A stretch of 64,000 bases of DNA from positions 11,148,046 through 11,212,045 of the forward strand of contig CM034104.1 in NCBI GenBank assembly GCA_019914945.1, written 5' to 3'. A program made the position numbers and the translations under genes. Below, piece after piece: positions 1 to 12,181 of the stretch. Source of the DNA: Typha latifolia (Eukaryota > Streptophyta > Magnoliopsida > Poales > Typhaceae). Numbering within the stretch: position 1 is the first letter of the stretch; every line of letters begins with the position of its first letter. Under the pieces are notes generated by a model. It had not been told where the DNA came from and searched no databases. It worked only from the letters and a program-made list of their open reading frames with translations.

Positions 1-249
1 GTTGGCCTCAAGCCCAACCCAATAGGCAAGGGTGGTATAGCTCATGGGTTGCTAGATCGAAAACTAAGGAAGGAATGAGGCCCACTAAAGATAAATATTC
101 ATATTTAGCAATGAGGAGATAAATAATTTAGCAAGTGTGGTGCATTGTCTAGCATAAACATTCCCACTAAAGATAAATATTCATATTGTCGCAATAAAGT
201 GCATTGAAAAAATGATTGTCTTGCATGTAGGGATCAATAGAAGGAAAAG
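1..249 (+). mobile_element. Probable Copia gag remnant
   Basis: AT-rich DNA leading into the Copia protease/GAG-pre-integrase fragment. A decayed zinc-knuckle-like stretch (Cys-Ile-Glu-Lys-Asn-Asp-Cys) can be read around 190-220 in the frame that joins the downstream fragment. A 20-bp phrase, cccactaaagataaatattc, occurs at 80-99 and again at 163-182. No open gene is present; assignment rests mostly on position. Confidence 0.4.
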
Positions 250-1022
250 GCAAATGTGATAGATTTTGAAGATGAGGCTGATAATTTAGATTTGAATATT
301 GCACTTACCAGTTCAGATGTGTGGATTTGGATTCTGGTTGCACTTTTCATATGAGTACTCATCGTGATTGATTTTGCACTTTTGAAGAACTAAATGAAGA
401 CATAGTTTTTATGCGTAATAAAAATACCTGTAATATTGAAAGAATTGGCACAATTCGTTTGCAGTTGCATGCTGAATCAGTGAGAGAGTTGACAAGTGTT
501 CGATATGTTTCTGATTTGAAGAAGAATCCTATCTCATTAAGTGCATTGGAATTGAAAGGCTTCGCAATCACAATGAAAGATGGAGTTTTGAAAATTGCAT
601 TTGATAATTTGGTTGTGATAAAAGGCTTTCAGAAAAGGAATTTGTATTGTTTGCAATGCAATTTATAATATGCAGATATGGTCATAAATCACAAAGCCTA
701 GATTTGAAGAATGTGATCTCTGGGAGAGTTGTAACTCTTGGAGAGTCTTCTAACTTGAATCAAGAGCATTTGGAAAATGGCAAAAGCAAAGATTTTTCGC
801 AACAGGTGGAGATTGGAATCCCTATTACTCTGCTAAAGTCTATCAAAATAAGAAATCTAAATTTAAAAGACTCAAGATTGCATAAGGAGATATCAACTCA
901 AAAAAATTTGCAGAAAGAAAAGTTAATTGCAGTTAGTAGACTGAAGAGGAAAACTTAGAAGTCTGCACGGTATACTGATAGGATGGCATATGCACTTTCG
1001 ATTGTTCACGACGACAGTACAG
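250..1022 (+). pseudogene. Decayed Copia pol fragment (protease and GAG-pre-integrase)
   Basis: Remnant of a Ty1/Copia polyprotein. Around 320-355 the protease active-site motif WILDSGCTFHM can be read only across a one-base frameshift; it is followed by STHRD, a stop codon, then FCTFEEL. From 411 to 668 an open stretch matches the GAG-pre-integrase domain that precedes integrase, with RIGTIRLQLH, DLKKNPISLSALELKGF and the C-terminal RNLYCLQC. The sequence then jumps (670-1010) to linker-like text ending in YTDRMAYALSIVHD, the stretch that normally precedes the reverse transcriptase, so the integrase core has been deleted. It ends where a solo LTR of another family begins. It cannot make a working protein. 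Confidence 0.8.
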
Positions 1023-1719
1023 TATTACGGACCAGATCTGGAACGATCCGCCCGTAGGATGATTATGAATTTAGGTGGTACTCGTAAATTAGAGTTCTAA
1101 TGGCTATGATTTCACCTAAATCAGAGTTCGGGATGAAAAGTTAAAAATAAAATAGTGGAGATAAGTCAGAGAGGGCAGAACGATAAATATCCGATGTTGC
1201 GTCGGTCGTCGGAGGGTGGTGGACGGCCAAGGCTGGTGATAGATGGCCGTATTGTAGGGTGGCTGCTGGAGGTAGGAGGTGACTAGGGTTTGGAAGTTTT
1301 GGAGGATCTACGACTATGATCTACCCCTAGAAAGATAACGACGATCTAATGGCTACGATAAAATGATAAATACGGTAATGAAAAAATAACTAAACTCAAT
1401 TAATTCTCAATGCTTGGATGCTTGGATTCTTCGATGTTTAACAAAGAAGCCCTGCCCCTCTATATATAGAGGTGTGGTATAATGAGTCATACTCGGACTT
1501 AGCCCTAAAGGCTGACACGACTCGAATTAGAACTTGTCTTAAAGGCTTACATGACTTAATTAGACTTGCCTTAAGAACTGTTGTGACTTATTTGGACTTG
1601 CCTTAACTAGACTTGCCTTAAGGGCTATCATGATTTATTTTGACTTGCCTTAATGGCTCATATGACTAAACTAGACTCGACTCAATTTGACTCCTAACCC
1701 ATATGGTCGGATCATAACA
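1023..1719 (-). mobile_element. Solo LTR, family 1 copy a
   Basis: A member of the roughly 700-bp LTR family seen about ten times in the window. In sense orientation (minus) it begins TGTTATGATCCGACC, has a TATA-like ctatatataga at about 1459-1470, carries the GC-rich block with GGCCGTCCACCACCCTCCGACGACC, and ends CCAGATCTGGTCCGTAATA. It interrupts the Copia fragment on its left. No clear target-site duplication is visible. No internal domain is attached, so I call it solo. Confidence 0.75.
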
Positions 1720-1724
1720 TACAA

Positions 1725-2680
1725 TTATGATTGGGGTCAAGGTCCGACATTGTTTGGACTTGACTAATTATTTGTATATTTGATTGCTTGGAATTAGTGT
1801 GGTGCACTCACTCATTTTGCATTGGTGGAGACAGTTTGTTTGGCGTCTTTGAAGTCTCACCATAGTTGATTACTTTTATATTTGGGGTGGTGCATACACA
1901 CTTTGCAATGATGAAGACCATTTAAAGTTCTTTGAAATTTTGAAATTTTGCAATATTTGATTGTTTTGGATTTGGTGTCATTTGACACGAATTTGTAGTC
2001 GGTGCATCTGGGGATTTGTAATCACTTTGCATTGGTAGAGAGGAATTTGGTCGAAGTCTTGGAATTTTCGCCAAGGTGGAGAATTGTTGTTTTTAGCTCA
2101 ATTCTACAAGAAATTCGAAGGGCGTTCAAAATGCGTTCAAACAAGACGTTCGAATGCCTAAGAAGTGTTCGCATTTACCGAGACTTACAAAAGGGCGTTC
2201 GAACACACTCGGGCAACCGTTCAAATGCCCCACAGAGTTTTCCCTTCGTAAGTCAGTCCTATAAATATCTTTAAGATGGGTTTAGGGCAAACTAACTAAG
2301 GGGCTTTTGAGAGAGAATATACCTATTGTATTTGGAGAGATTAAAGGCTCGAAAATAATTGTATTTTGCATCTCTACTAGTGAATTGAAGATTGCATCGC
2401 CCGTGGATGTAGGCACATTAACGAACCACATAAATCTTATATCTTATTTTCTCTTCTTTGTGGTTTGCATATATTTGAGATTCATGCCTGTGATTGTCTT
2501 TGTATGATTATTGCTCTCTACTTGTAACATCATGATTGAGTTTTCTTAAATTGGTGTTATTATTAGCTTTGCTAATATTTGGTTAATACCATCCATTGTT
2601 GTTCTATTTGCCCTTGTATTGGGTTAGGGATTGCTTCCGTTTTCCTACCCATTGATTGCTTAACAACAATACCAAGAAGA
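1725..2680 (+). mobile_element. Copia-type LTR with TTCGAA words
   Basis: This stretch has the build of a plant Copia LTR. There is a TATA-like cctataaata at 2260-2269, then a transcribed leader with GGAGAGATTAAAGGCTCG and the CCGTGGATGTAGGCA phrase typical of Copia R/U5 ends, followed by TTGTGGTTTGCATATATTTGAG. Three TTCGAA palindromes lie at about 2113-2210. A phrase of about 40 bases at 2199-2235 (gttcgaacacactcggg...) recurs in the LTR at 26020-26060. Exact ends are uncertain: the right end lies near 2670, where a gene remnant begins. It may be the 3' LTR of the Copia fragment to its left. Confidence 0.55.
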
Positions 2681-2689
2681 TCCTTAGGT

Positions 2690-3340
2690 TCGATGAATCA
2701 CCCATCAAAGTAAATGGCACCCAAGTAATACAAAAGATCGTTGAAAGAATTACTTAGCTTCAAATCTACTAAATTTCTAATAGACATAGTATTCAATAAA
2801 ACTAACATCTTACTCTTTCCTACAAAATAGTGCAATCTGGCTTTATCATTCATTACACTCAAAAAGGTTACAGATTATTTCCTTCGACCCAGGAAAACAA
2901 ATTATCCCTATGAATTTCAATTGATGAACCTACGGATTCCTTATTCACGAAATTGAAAAGAATCAAGAAACCCTTACAGGAATTGGAGAAATCCATCTAA
3001 AATCCCCAAATTTTCTTCCAGAAAGTTCAAGAATAACTCACCGATCGACGGCCATGACGAGTCTCTCGCGCTCATCCCCCGACCATCATCTCCTTCGCAG
3101 AGGAAGAGCGAGAATAAGAGGAAGAAATGGAGAATTTTGAGATCTTTTGGCGGGAAAAGGAGGTTTTTTTTTTCTCGTCCCTGCCCTGCAAGAGAGAGAG
3201 AGAGAGAGAGCAGAAGAGTATGAACTGGGCCAATCTTAGTAGAAACTTGGGCCTTATGGATAAAAGTTTAGGCCCATTTGGGAACCTAACTCTATATAGG
3301 GTTTCAAATGGGAGTTCTTTAAAACTTAGCCTCTAAAATT
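2690..3340 (-). pseudogene. Truncated 5' end of an unidentified gene (promoter, first exon, start of intron 1)
   Basis: Read on minus, this looks like a gene start. A TATA-like ctatatagag lies at about 3290-3299. Three GGCCCA/TGGGCC words at about 3225-3275 resemble site II elements of plant housekeeping promoters. A GA/CT-rich leader (3190-3210) follows, then GC-rich sequence with in-frame starts at 3075 (MSARDSSWPSI) and 3055 (MAVDR), and a perfect splice donor, cg|gtgagtt, at 3041/3040. The intron-like AT-rich sequence then runs into the Copia LTR at about 2680, and no downstream exon is found. The product is unknown. It could be a live first exon only if splicing crosses the LTR. Confidence 0.4.
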
Positions 3341-3349
3341 AAAATCTAA

Positions 3350-4136
3350 TTCTAATTTCATAACCAATTTAATTGGAAGATGCCAATTTTCTGTTATACG
3401 TAACAATTTATACTAATTTGCTAAAAAAAAAAGTTGGAGCCACTTTGAGCAAGTTTTTGACTAATCTGCTCTTATTATCAAAATTTATTATCATTCTACT
3501 ATAATTTTCAAACTATTTTATTGAACATACACTTAGATTTTTTTTTCTTAATATAAAAATTTGAATAATTTATGAATAATTATACTTAGACTTCTTGAAT
3601 TATTATTGGTTTTCCCTCACTGCTTTTTTTGGTACCCACATATATTTCTTAAACTAAGAAAAATATCTATATATACCTTTTTAAATAAAGAAAAAAAGTA
3701 AACATATGAACCTCTAAATAAAAATTAAAAATTTATTTTATGTGAGTGCTTGCGGTGAAAGAATGTTTGAAAAGTATATAAAAACAATATAGTTCATGAG
3801 AATCTAAGTAAAATTAACCCTTTTAAACGAGATGAAATAGATCTAACAATTCATAGTAAAAAAGAAAAGAAAATAAAACATAGAATAAAAATTCCCTAGA
3901 ATAAAGGGGAAGGGAAATTAATATGATATTTAATTCTAAATACAACTTGGATTGGATATTTTGCCATGACTCCTCCAACTAGTTTAATTAATTAAGAGGC
4001 AAAATTCTTGCATGCCATTCATTAAATTCTTTCTACTAAAAGCCAAAACATGCAGTACTTCCATGGTTTATGTAGGCAGATACCCAACCAAAATGTCTTG
4101 TCCTTTCCCTGTAGATGATGTTCATTCTTTCAAGAT
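3350..4136. other. AT-rich intergenic DNA, nothing recognised
   Basis: Poly-A/T rich sequence without coding character or recognisable repeat ends on either strand. Confidence 0.6.
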
Positions 4137-4137
4137 G

Positions 4138-4138
<1 letters not shown>

Positions 4139-4179
<41 letters not shown>

Positions 4180-4203
4180 GTTGTTGTTGTTATTATTATT
4201 ATT
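4139..4203. repeat. (ATT)n/(GTT)n microsatellite
   Basis: About 13 ATT units, four GTT units, then four more ATT units. The apparent poly-Ile and poly-Leu reading frames through it are artefacts of the repeat. Confidence 0.95.
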
Positions 4204-5250
4204 GTGGATATTTCCTTCCCTTTCACCCTCTCTTCTTCTATGTTCAACTTTGCAAACTTATATATATATATATATCTTGCCACTTTATACCTTGACTGGT
4301 TTTGTTTTTATTGTTACGATTGCATGTGAATGTACTTCCCAAAGTGATCCCCTCACGTGACCTTTGGTAGTATTTCACAAGGATCCACATAATATATTCA
4401 AATTTCTGGCCATAAACATAGATAATCTTTTTTTCTCTCAAAAGAAAATTTAAGTGATTAGTGAAATATTTGAAAAATATTATCCTTCTACTTCTAATTA
4501 GTGTTAGTCTGATTAATTATTTAGGGATAAATTACACTTTACCCTCTTTTTGATTTTTGATAAGTAAAATCTAATTTGAGGATGATGGAGATAATACGAT
4601 CATTTAGCAACTTATTTATAGCAAAAAATATTAGTGTCAATGAACCACAAGAGCTTAAATATTACCTAATTATAATTACTTATTAATTTTGATATGATAC
4701 CACCTTAAATCTTTCTAATATATATATATATATATATAATATATGATTTATATGCATGTGACATGGCAACTTGATGGAAAGAAGATCTATAACAATTGTG
4801 AGTTACTTGCAATAACTAATATAAACCTAAACCCTAATGATCAGTATTATATATTCCTAATCTAACAACTTGTCATACTAGGTTTTACTTACGTCAAAAG
4901 AGTACCTAAACACTGCTTAAATAGCTAACCCAATTAATCTCATCGGGATTTGTCTTACAACTATAATGAAGATAACAAAATGGGGATTATAGCATTAACT
5001 ACTGTTAATTAATAACATAATCGTGAGACAAAGGCAACTCATTATATGGGTACAGGCCTATATATGAAGAGTACTGATGCCTTCTAAAAAGAACAAAGTT
5101 TACAACAAGGAGAGGGTTCACGAGAAGTTTGTCAAAATACATGCAGCCAAATATGGGGCTCCGCAAATTGCATCATAAAAGGATTATTAAAGCTACGAGA
5201 AAAAGAATAGGATAAAAATGAGTACCATCTCAGTAATATATTTCTATCTT

Positions 5251-5254
<4 letters not shown>

Positions 5255-5284
<30 letters not shown>
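5255..5284. repeat. (GA)n microsatellite
   Basis: Fifteen uninterrupted GA units. Confidence 0.95.
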
Positions 5285-5287
<3 letters not shown>

Positions 5288-6166
5288 GTTTATTGTTTTT
5301 TCCAGTATAATAGGGGCTGTAAGGAATGTTGAAGACAAAAAGGTTAAAAGCTAAAGGTCATAGAAATGATAGATGAGATGATGTATATGTGTGTATGTGT
5401 GTGTGTGATGCAAGGAGGGATTAGACTACACAACTTTGCACTGCAATTAAATTCTCATCATTCTTCAAAACATGTGAGGGAAGGCCATCAGTCAAGTCAT
5501 GGCACAAAAGAATCTTCTTGAGCTCCTACATATTTGCAACTAACCATGCATGCTCATGAACCAGCATATTTCTCATTAGATATCTTTGTTGGAAGTCAAG
5601 GCATACTTGTCAATATAAAGGTGTAATCAAATTGATCATCCAGATCAATTTAAGTGCCAGGTAGTACGTTAATCGCATGCTTCCACGATTTTGATCGTGT
5701 ATTTGGCGGTATTCTTTTTATCAAGTATATATATATATACAAAGATAGGGCTTTAACAAGTGTCAACATTTAGCTCAGATATATAGTAACTTAATGTTTT
5801 AGCATCTCTTTTTGAAGAAGAAAAAAGAAAAAAAAGGATAATTTCCCTTGTGATGATGATGATGATGATTGATGGAAAGACAACAAGAAGTAGTGGCAAG
5901 TTGTCGTATAACAATTGGAATCCAACAGCTAGCAAATCTGATGACTGTAGTCATTCATGTCGAATGTGGTGGAGGCAAGTGAGGAGTAGTCTAGCTTCCG
6001 AGACCAAGAGCAAAACACTGGGGGAAGTAGCCAAATAAACTGTCAAGTTTTGATGGGTGTCATTAAAAAAGACATTCTCGCGTGAGTCATCTCTTTTGGT
6101 CTTGTACCCTCTCCTTTGTCTACCATTTTTTAGGGTTAATTACTCCAGAACTAACCCCCGTGAATC

Positions 6167-6167
<1 letters not shown>

Positions 6168-6201
<34 letters not shown>
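6168..6201. repeat. (AT)n microsatellite
   Basis: Seventeen uninterrupted AT units. Confidence 0.95.
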
Positions 6202-6206
<5 letters not shown>

Positions 6207-6424
6207 TTTTTATTTATGTACTTATTTATTTATTTGTTGCGATGTTTCTTTAGACGTACTATTTCTCTGTCTTCTTGACAGTGTTAGTAAACAATATCAA
6301 ATGACTAACTTACCTTCAATTATTATTATTTTCTTTTTTTTTCTTCAAAATTAAGAGTAAAATTGATATCGGGAAGACCTAACTAGGCGTCAATGGCAGT
6401 CACATGATATTTTTTAAGGGATTT

Positions 6425-6600
6425 TTATATAATTGCCGACCGAACATTTTAAAATGTCATAATTGCCATCGAAATTATTGTGCTATTTTAAAAATATCAT
6501 TATGCTAGTTAAGTTAACTAATCATGATATAAACATAATTTAGATCTAAAAAGGACTATTTTGCCATTATATATAGTTTAAAAGCTATCCAATATTATAT
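6425..6600. repeat. MITE-like repeat, ATTGCC(A/G)TCGAAAT family
   Basis: Contains CATTTTAAAATGTCATAATTGCC followed by ATCGAAATTATTGTGC. Its reverse complement resembles the end of 14180-14345. Related wording occurs at 40385-40720 and 47075-47345. The copies are short, AT-rich and non-coding, so a miniature DNA transposon is the likeliest class; no target duplication was established. Confidence 0.35.
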
Positions 6601-9600
6601 ATAATACTATAGTACAATGAAATATATCTTATTTTAGGTGGTACAAAAATTGTTGATAAATATTTTATACCATAAACTTAAAAAGGGGGATATTTTAGTC
6701 GCTTATATGTGTTTATTAATTTTAATAATAATATATTAGGAATATTTTTTAATAGAAAAATCTATCCAACTAATGGAAGAGGTATTTTGAAGGTTTTACA
6801 TAATGAAGTAAATCTATGTCGAAATGAATAACAGTTCAAGAATCTATAGATAAAATTATCCCACATTTTTATAAAATAATTATCCCATATTTTTATAATT
6901 CCACAAGTAAATAGGGTTCTTACATAATTATCATTGAAAGCATTTACAATATCATAATTTGCGCTACATTCTTTAAAATATCATAATTATTAATTATTAT
7001 TACATTTAAAGGAATTCCTAATATATGGTTGTTAAAATTAATTAACACATATAAATAATTACAATACTCTTTTTTTTTTCAAACTTTAAACTGTACTATA
7101 TTTATCATTATTTTTTCTTGCAAAAACAATATTTTTTTTCTTTTACCGTGATATTAAATAACATCTGATAATTTATTAAACAATTTATACAACATTGAAA
7201 TGATCTTTTTATAATGTAAGTTCAACTAATTTAAATTTGGTTATATTTAGCTCAATAATTCCATACCAATTATGATGCTAAAATATAAGACAACAAATAG
7301 TTTTCTGTTCATCGTGGATATCTTTTGGATTTGTTTGAGTATGTGTAACATTATGACTCATGTCAGTTGGAAGACAAATATCACGAGTTGCAAGTGTGAT
7401 TTTGCCTTCTAGTTGCATGGAAATTTGTGTAACATAGTTGTCTTTGTGAACTTTATCTTTTATATATATGGTCCATGATAACTCAATTGTTACTCTTGTA
7501 GGGCCAAAGTGGCATCTCCAAATATTTAAATCCCCAACTCAAATTTGTCATATTTATCTTGATGTTATATATATATATATATATTGTTAGTCGACTTCAA
7601 TTCATGTAGAGTGAGTGATTCTTGGTATTTATAATGGAAGATATGTGACATTTCGCTAAGTATACTCAAAATTGCTAACCATGTTAGTGACTTTTGCTAG
7701 CTTAAATATCTAACTCCAATAGATGTTTATATTAACTAATACGACATGGCATCCGCGTTAGTTAAAAGTAACATATTTAACTTAATCAAATAATAAGTTT
7801 TAACCTCAACCATGTACATATATATTATATAAATATAATGTAGTTTTTTTTTCATCTTTAGAGTTTATCCTAATAATTTTCCTTTTTGAATAAGAAAATA
7901 CAATATATTACCTCAATAGGGCACAAAGTACCTCATATTTTGGAGAGAATACCTAGTGTATTCCTATAAGATAAGCTAAATAAAGAGGTAGGAACAAATT
8001 CAGCTCGAAAAGCTGTTAGTTAACTAATTCTAGGACTAAATAATAGAAGATAATTAAGTGAAAAATATCCCAATCCTCGATAAATTACCTTCTTAAGGGA
8101 ATAAATGGCAAACAAACTCAATAATTTGAAAAGGGAAAGGAAAACAAAATAGTTGAAATTATAATTTACTCTACGTTGTTTGCAGTGATTTCAACTTACT
8201 CTCGTGCACTTCAAACTAAACAGTTAATCCGTGAGTGATCTACACCAAGTTATAATTGCTAATTCAGCGATAACCGATAGATTAAGTGCTTAAATTTAAA
8301 ATACAAAATAATAAATAAATTAAAGATTGATTTAAATAATAGACGAGTAAACTGCAATCTGCTAAAAATATTTTACTTTAAACCATTTATCCTAGGATGC
8401 TTGAAATTTAACTAGTCAAATCAAATGGAAAGAGAAAAGGCATAGGTAACAAGAGACAAAGCCGAGACACGAGCAAACTATACTAGAAAAAAATAAAAGT
8501 AAAAATAAAAATGCAATTGTTGGATTGTGATCAGCTAGATTTGGAAGTGGAGGTGTTAGCCAATTACTTGTCCATACATGTGATACGTGATTTGTCTACG
8601 TGGAATAAAGACAATCCACGTCGCACTAAGCTATTGGTTGGTTTGATCCAAACACCAAGCCCAAACCCCATCTGGAAGAGGAACTCGATCACGAGTAATA
8701 GCAGTAGTAGTACGTAGTAATAGTACAAGGCATAGACAGCCAGCTAGGGTTCAAGTCTGGGTCACGAGATGGCAATTAATTAATATTATTGCAGAGAGAA
8801 GAGAGAAGCTAAGAGCTTATTCTAGTCTTTGTGGACGTTACTAAAAATTTGGACACTCGTATATATTTTATTGGCCACCAACGTGAAGGTCTTATAACTG
8901 TACTTCATTATGGGCCCCTTTCTGATATGCTTCTCTGCGTATCACTCTCTCTCTCTCTCTCTCTCTTACACTCATTTTATTTACGAATTTATTCTTTTTC
9001 TTTTGGATTATGTACACATTTAAATGTTTAGATCTCTTTATTCGTGTTACAACATAAAGGAATAAAACCATCGTTCTTTATTGAGTTTTTTTTGAGTGAC
9101 CTGCGACTTAACATGATAATAAAACAATGAGATTTTTAGTTGGAATTCACTTTTTATTTTTGATAGTTTTCTTCTTGCAGATCATGGCATGCATGTTAGT
9201 TTTGTTTTTGATAGTTCTCCACTTGCCATACTTGCAATAGGGCGGCTCCTCATAAATAATATTCTAAAGGCATGCATTCTTTAATATATACATTGAAACA
9301 AGAAAAGTATTTGGGTCATTGTCTTGGAAAATTCAAAATGATTTTCTATTTTGTTGGATCGCCAAGTTCTTACTTAACCTTAATAGAAACCACTGTTCTC
9401 TAACAATATACGATCTACGTCATCTCTAGAAAGTCAGCAACGCAAAGCATGACTAAGTAGTAGTTCTGCAAAGTAAAAAAGAAAATAAAAAACAAGATAC
9501 TGCAAAAAAAAAAAAAAAAAAAAAACTTTTTATATTTTCAGGACAAAATGATTTATGTGGAAGTGTATGTAAGTTGTTTTTAAGAAATTAATATTAAGCC

Positions 9601-9686
9601 ATGCATGCATGCATGCATGTGTTGGTTGGCGCGTGTGTTCTTGGATGCTATGCATGTATAGGCCAATGGGATATTAGACAGGTAAT

Positions 9687-9743
9687 GGAAAAAGAAAGAA
9701 AGAAAGAAAGAAAGAAAGAGAGAAAGAAAGAAAGAAAGAAAAA
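9687..9743. repeat. (GAAA)n microsatellite
   Basis: Tandem AAAG/GAAA tetranucleotides with one imperfect unit (agagag) at about 9717-9723. Confidence 0.9.
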
Positions 9744-9923
9744 GACTTCATCCCGTGAGGAGCATTTGGTGGCATTCACAACTATCTGCATGATAAGCCA
9801 ACACCCAAACAACTCCTCCTTTTGACGCCTTCGCTGCTTTCTATGCTGCCTCTGGCCCCTTCACGAGCAGATTCTTTCTGATCTTTCTCCTTCTCTTTCT
9901 CCTTCCTCTCCTTCTCCTCATTC

Positions 9924-9930
<7 letters not shown>

Positions 9931-9970
<40 letters not shown>
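9931..9970. repeat. (CT)n microsatellite in a pyrimidine-rich tract
   Basis: About twenty CT units at the end of a pyrimidine-rich stretch (9870-9970). It lies about 40 bp upstream of a strong splice-donor-like GGTAAGTTT at 10009-10017, so it may belong to a leader exon of the gene at 10870. Confidence 0.9.
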
Positions 9971-9974
<4 letters not shown>

Positions 9975-10789
9975 CAATCAAAACCCCACAAATTAATCTA
10001 CATGTATGGGTAAGTTTTCTTGAAAGGGTAGTATAATAGACTTAGAGTGAGTTTAGTATAAATTTCTGATCAACTAAAAGATTAGCAGGAATTCGAGAAA
10101 TTCTCTGCGAGGAGTGGTTGACTCAGTTAATTAATCTAATTATTGGAGAGGGCTACCCCTTCACTCTAAGAAAAAGAAATGGAGAGAGAGAGAGAGTGGA
10201 TGCATTCTTGCATGGCAAGTAATGTGGGCTCCTTTCTCGTGCTATTTCTTGTTGGTTAGTGGAGGAAGAGGAATTAAAGTTTGGTGGCTTATTAATACTC
10301 TGGACAATGTCGTGCTACCACGTTGCAAATAATTATTAAACAAAAGCTTTTACGTTTTACTAGACAACACGAAGGACATGCAATGCCACCATGTACAGAT
10401 CACGACCATCTTATCTGAGTGGGATTTTAAATTCGAATTTGACAATAATGCTTATTCCCTCATTTTAGCATGAAAAATATTAACATTACTGACTCATGTG
10501 GTGATAAGTTAATGAATGCGTAATTTATTTTTGATAATTATTTGCTAGACTTCTATATTTCTATCAAAATTACTACAAAACGACATTGAACTATGATTTG
10601 CCAAGGCAAGTACTAAGTTAAACATAAAAAAAATAAGATTTGTGAAGGGTAGTTTGGTGATTCTCAGCTAAAATAATCGACTTTTTCTTGAGCAAATTTA
10701 ATTCATTTCTGTATTGATCAGAAGATCGTACAGAAATGAAGGCTCTCTCCTTCCTTTAAACAGCCTCAAGCCCTCAGAAAACTTCAACT

Positions 10790-10790
<1 letters not shown>

Positions 10791-10859
<69 letters not shown>
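10791..10859. repeat. (GA)34 microsatellite in the leader of the bHLH-like gene
   Basis: About 68 bp of uninterrupted AG ending about 10 bp before the ATG at 10870. Such arrays are bound by plant BBR/BPC GAGA-binding proteins and mutate quickly by slippage. Reading frames through it (poly-Arg-Glu on plus, poly-Ser-Leu on minus) are not genes. Confidence 0.95.
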
Positions 10860-10863
<4 letters not shown>

Positions 10864-10869
10864 GAGAGT

Positions 10870-11735
10870 ATGGTATCTAGGGAGCACAAGCGAGGTGGTC
10901 TTCATGAGAAGTTGCAAATACTTCGCTCCATTACTAACTCTCATGCAGTAATTTGTTTATATCTCTGATTCTTTTCTTCCACATTACTCCATTCTTCTAC
11001 TTTAGTTAGTCATCATTATCGTCGTCGTCGTTGTCTTCTTCTTCTTCTTCCTTTTCAGATTGGTTTTATTAATTTCTACTAACTTGGGACAGGTAAATAA
11101 AGCTTCAGTCATAGTAGACGCATCGAAGTATATCCAAGAGTTGAAGAAGAAGGTCATGAGATTGAATCAAGAGATAGATTTCGCTCAAAATAACATCGAG
11201 AAGACTCCACTGCCTATGGTACATTGCTGTTATTAATGCATATGATATCTATTGTTTTGTATTCTCTTCGAAAAAGGAAGAAGAAGGAATATAATTCTTG
11301 TGCTCTTGTTAATTATTCCATGTAAATATTGTCACAGGTTAGTGTTGAAAACCTAGGGAGGGGATTCCTCATCAACGTCTTCTCATCAAAGAGCTTCCCA
11401 GGGCTGCTTGTCTCTATCCTGGAGGCTTTTGAAGATTTGGGCCTCAATTTACTGGAAGCTAGGGCTTCTTGCACTAACACTTTTCGACTCAAAGCGGTTG
11501 GAGGAGAAGTAATAAGAGAAACCCTATTTTCGTTAATTTTCTTAAACTCACCAACTTCGTACTATAAAAGCTTTAGCAGTTAGAAAATGATAGTTTTAAT
11601 CTTTATGTTCAAACTATTCTGAAGAAGTACTATATAATGGCTAAATTTATCATATTCTCTTGAAGTAATTGTATTTAACTACTAAACACCATGGTCTCTA
11701 GCGATTTAAACCCTAAGATGAAGAAAACCCTAAAG

Positions 11736-11776
<41 letters not shown>

Positions 11777-12181
11777 TATATGTGTGTGTGTGTGTGTGTG
11801 TGTGTCTCGTGACAACACTTCGGAAGTTACTAAGGTAAAATCTAGAAATTAAACAAACGTATAGCAAAAGTACAACATAGGATTAGGGCATTGTTACTAA
11901 ATACACGAAGGACAAAATTGTGGACCATCCTAGAAAGTACAAGGGAATATTAGAATCACTATTAATATGTAATGCACTCTTTTTCAAACAATTACATTCC
12001 TATACGCATATTAGTTTATTAGGTTGGAAATAAATATTACTTGTCCCTACTCCTATATTTGATATGTATTTTCCAAATTTCTATAACACAGAACCAGATC
12101 GAAAGCGTTGATGTGGGTGTCGTAGAACAAGCAGTGTTACAAGCTATCAAGAATTGCTCCGGAAGTGGAGAGGAAGAGTGA
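10870..12181 (+). CDS. bHLH-like regulator with ACT-like domain (SCREAM-like family)
   Basis: Four exons, 10870-10947, 11093-11218, 11338-11508 and 12092-12181, join in phase 0 with GT-AG introns and encode 154 residues. Residues 1-50 (MVSREHKRGGLHEKLQILR, then NKASVIVDASKYIQELK) form a helix-loop-helix with a shortened basic region, running into a leucine-rich coiled helix to about residue 65. Residues 69-125 (VSVENLGRGFLINVF, SFPGLLVSILEAFEDLGL) resemble the ACT-like domain found after the HLH in plant bHLH proteins. The C terminus is acidic. From memory the closest relatives are the small Arabidopsis proteins annotated as SCREAM-like transcription regulators. A nuclear regulator that dimerises is inferred; DNA binding is doubtful because the basic region is short. 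A (GA)34 array abuts the start codon. Confidence 0.85.
11735..11805. repeat. Compound (CT)n(AT)n(GT)n microsatellite in intron 3
   Basis: CT units (11735-11760), then AT units (11761-11776), then GT units (about 11782-11805), all inside the last intron of the bHLH-like gene. Confidence 0.9.

Larger units (their letters stand above)
4204..9680. other. Long intergenic stretch with many short microsatellites
   Basis: No gene is supported on either strand. It holds (TA)n at 4259-4275, 4719-4739, 5727-5740, 6168-6201 and 7567-7583, (GA)15 at 5255-5284, (TGA)n at 5850-5869, (TC)n at 8945-8966, poly-A at 9504-9526, and CATGCATG repeats at 9602-9619. A MITE-like AT-rich stretch lies at 6425-7215. 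A 33-codon frame at 5079-5180 and a 62-codon frame at 5850-6038 have no recognisable homology and are not called. Confidence 0.6.

Noticed and set aside
4012..4360. Two overlapping frames with poly-Ile and poly-Leu
   Set aside because: Translation of the (ATT)n microsatellite; no other protein character.
5079..5180. 33-codon frame MPSKKNKVYNKERVHEKF...
   Set aside because: No recognised family, no clear promoter, and such lengths are common by chance.
10698..10968. Open frames on both strands over the GA array (poly-Arg-Glu and poly-Ser-Leu)
   Set aside because: They arise from the (GA)34 repeat. The plus one merely includes the true first exon at its end.
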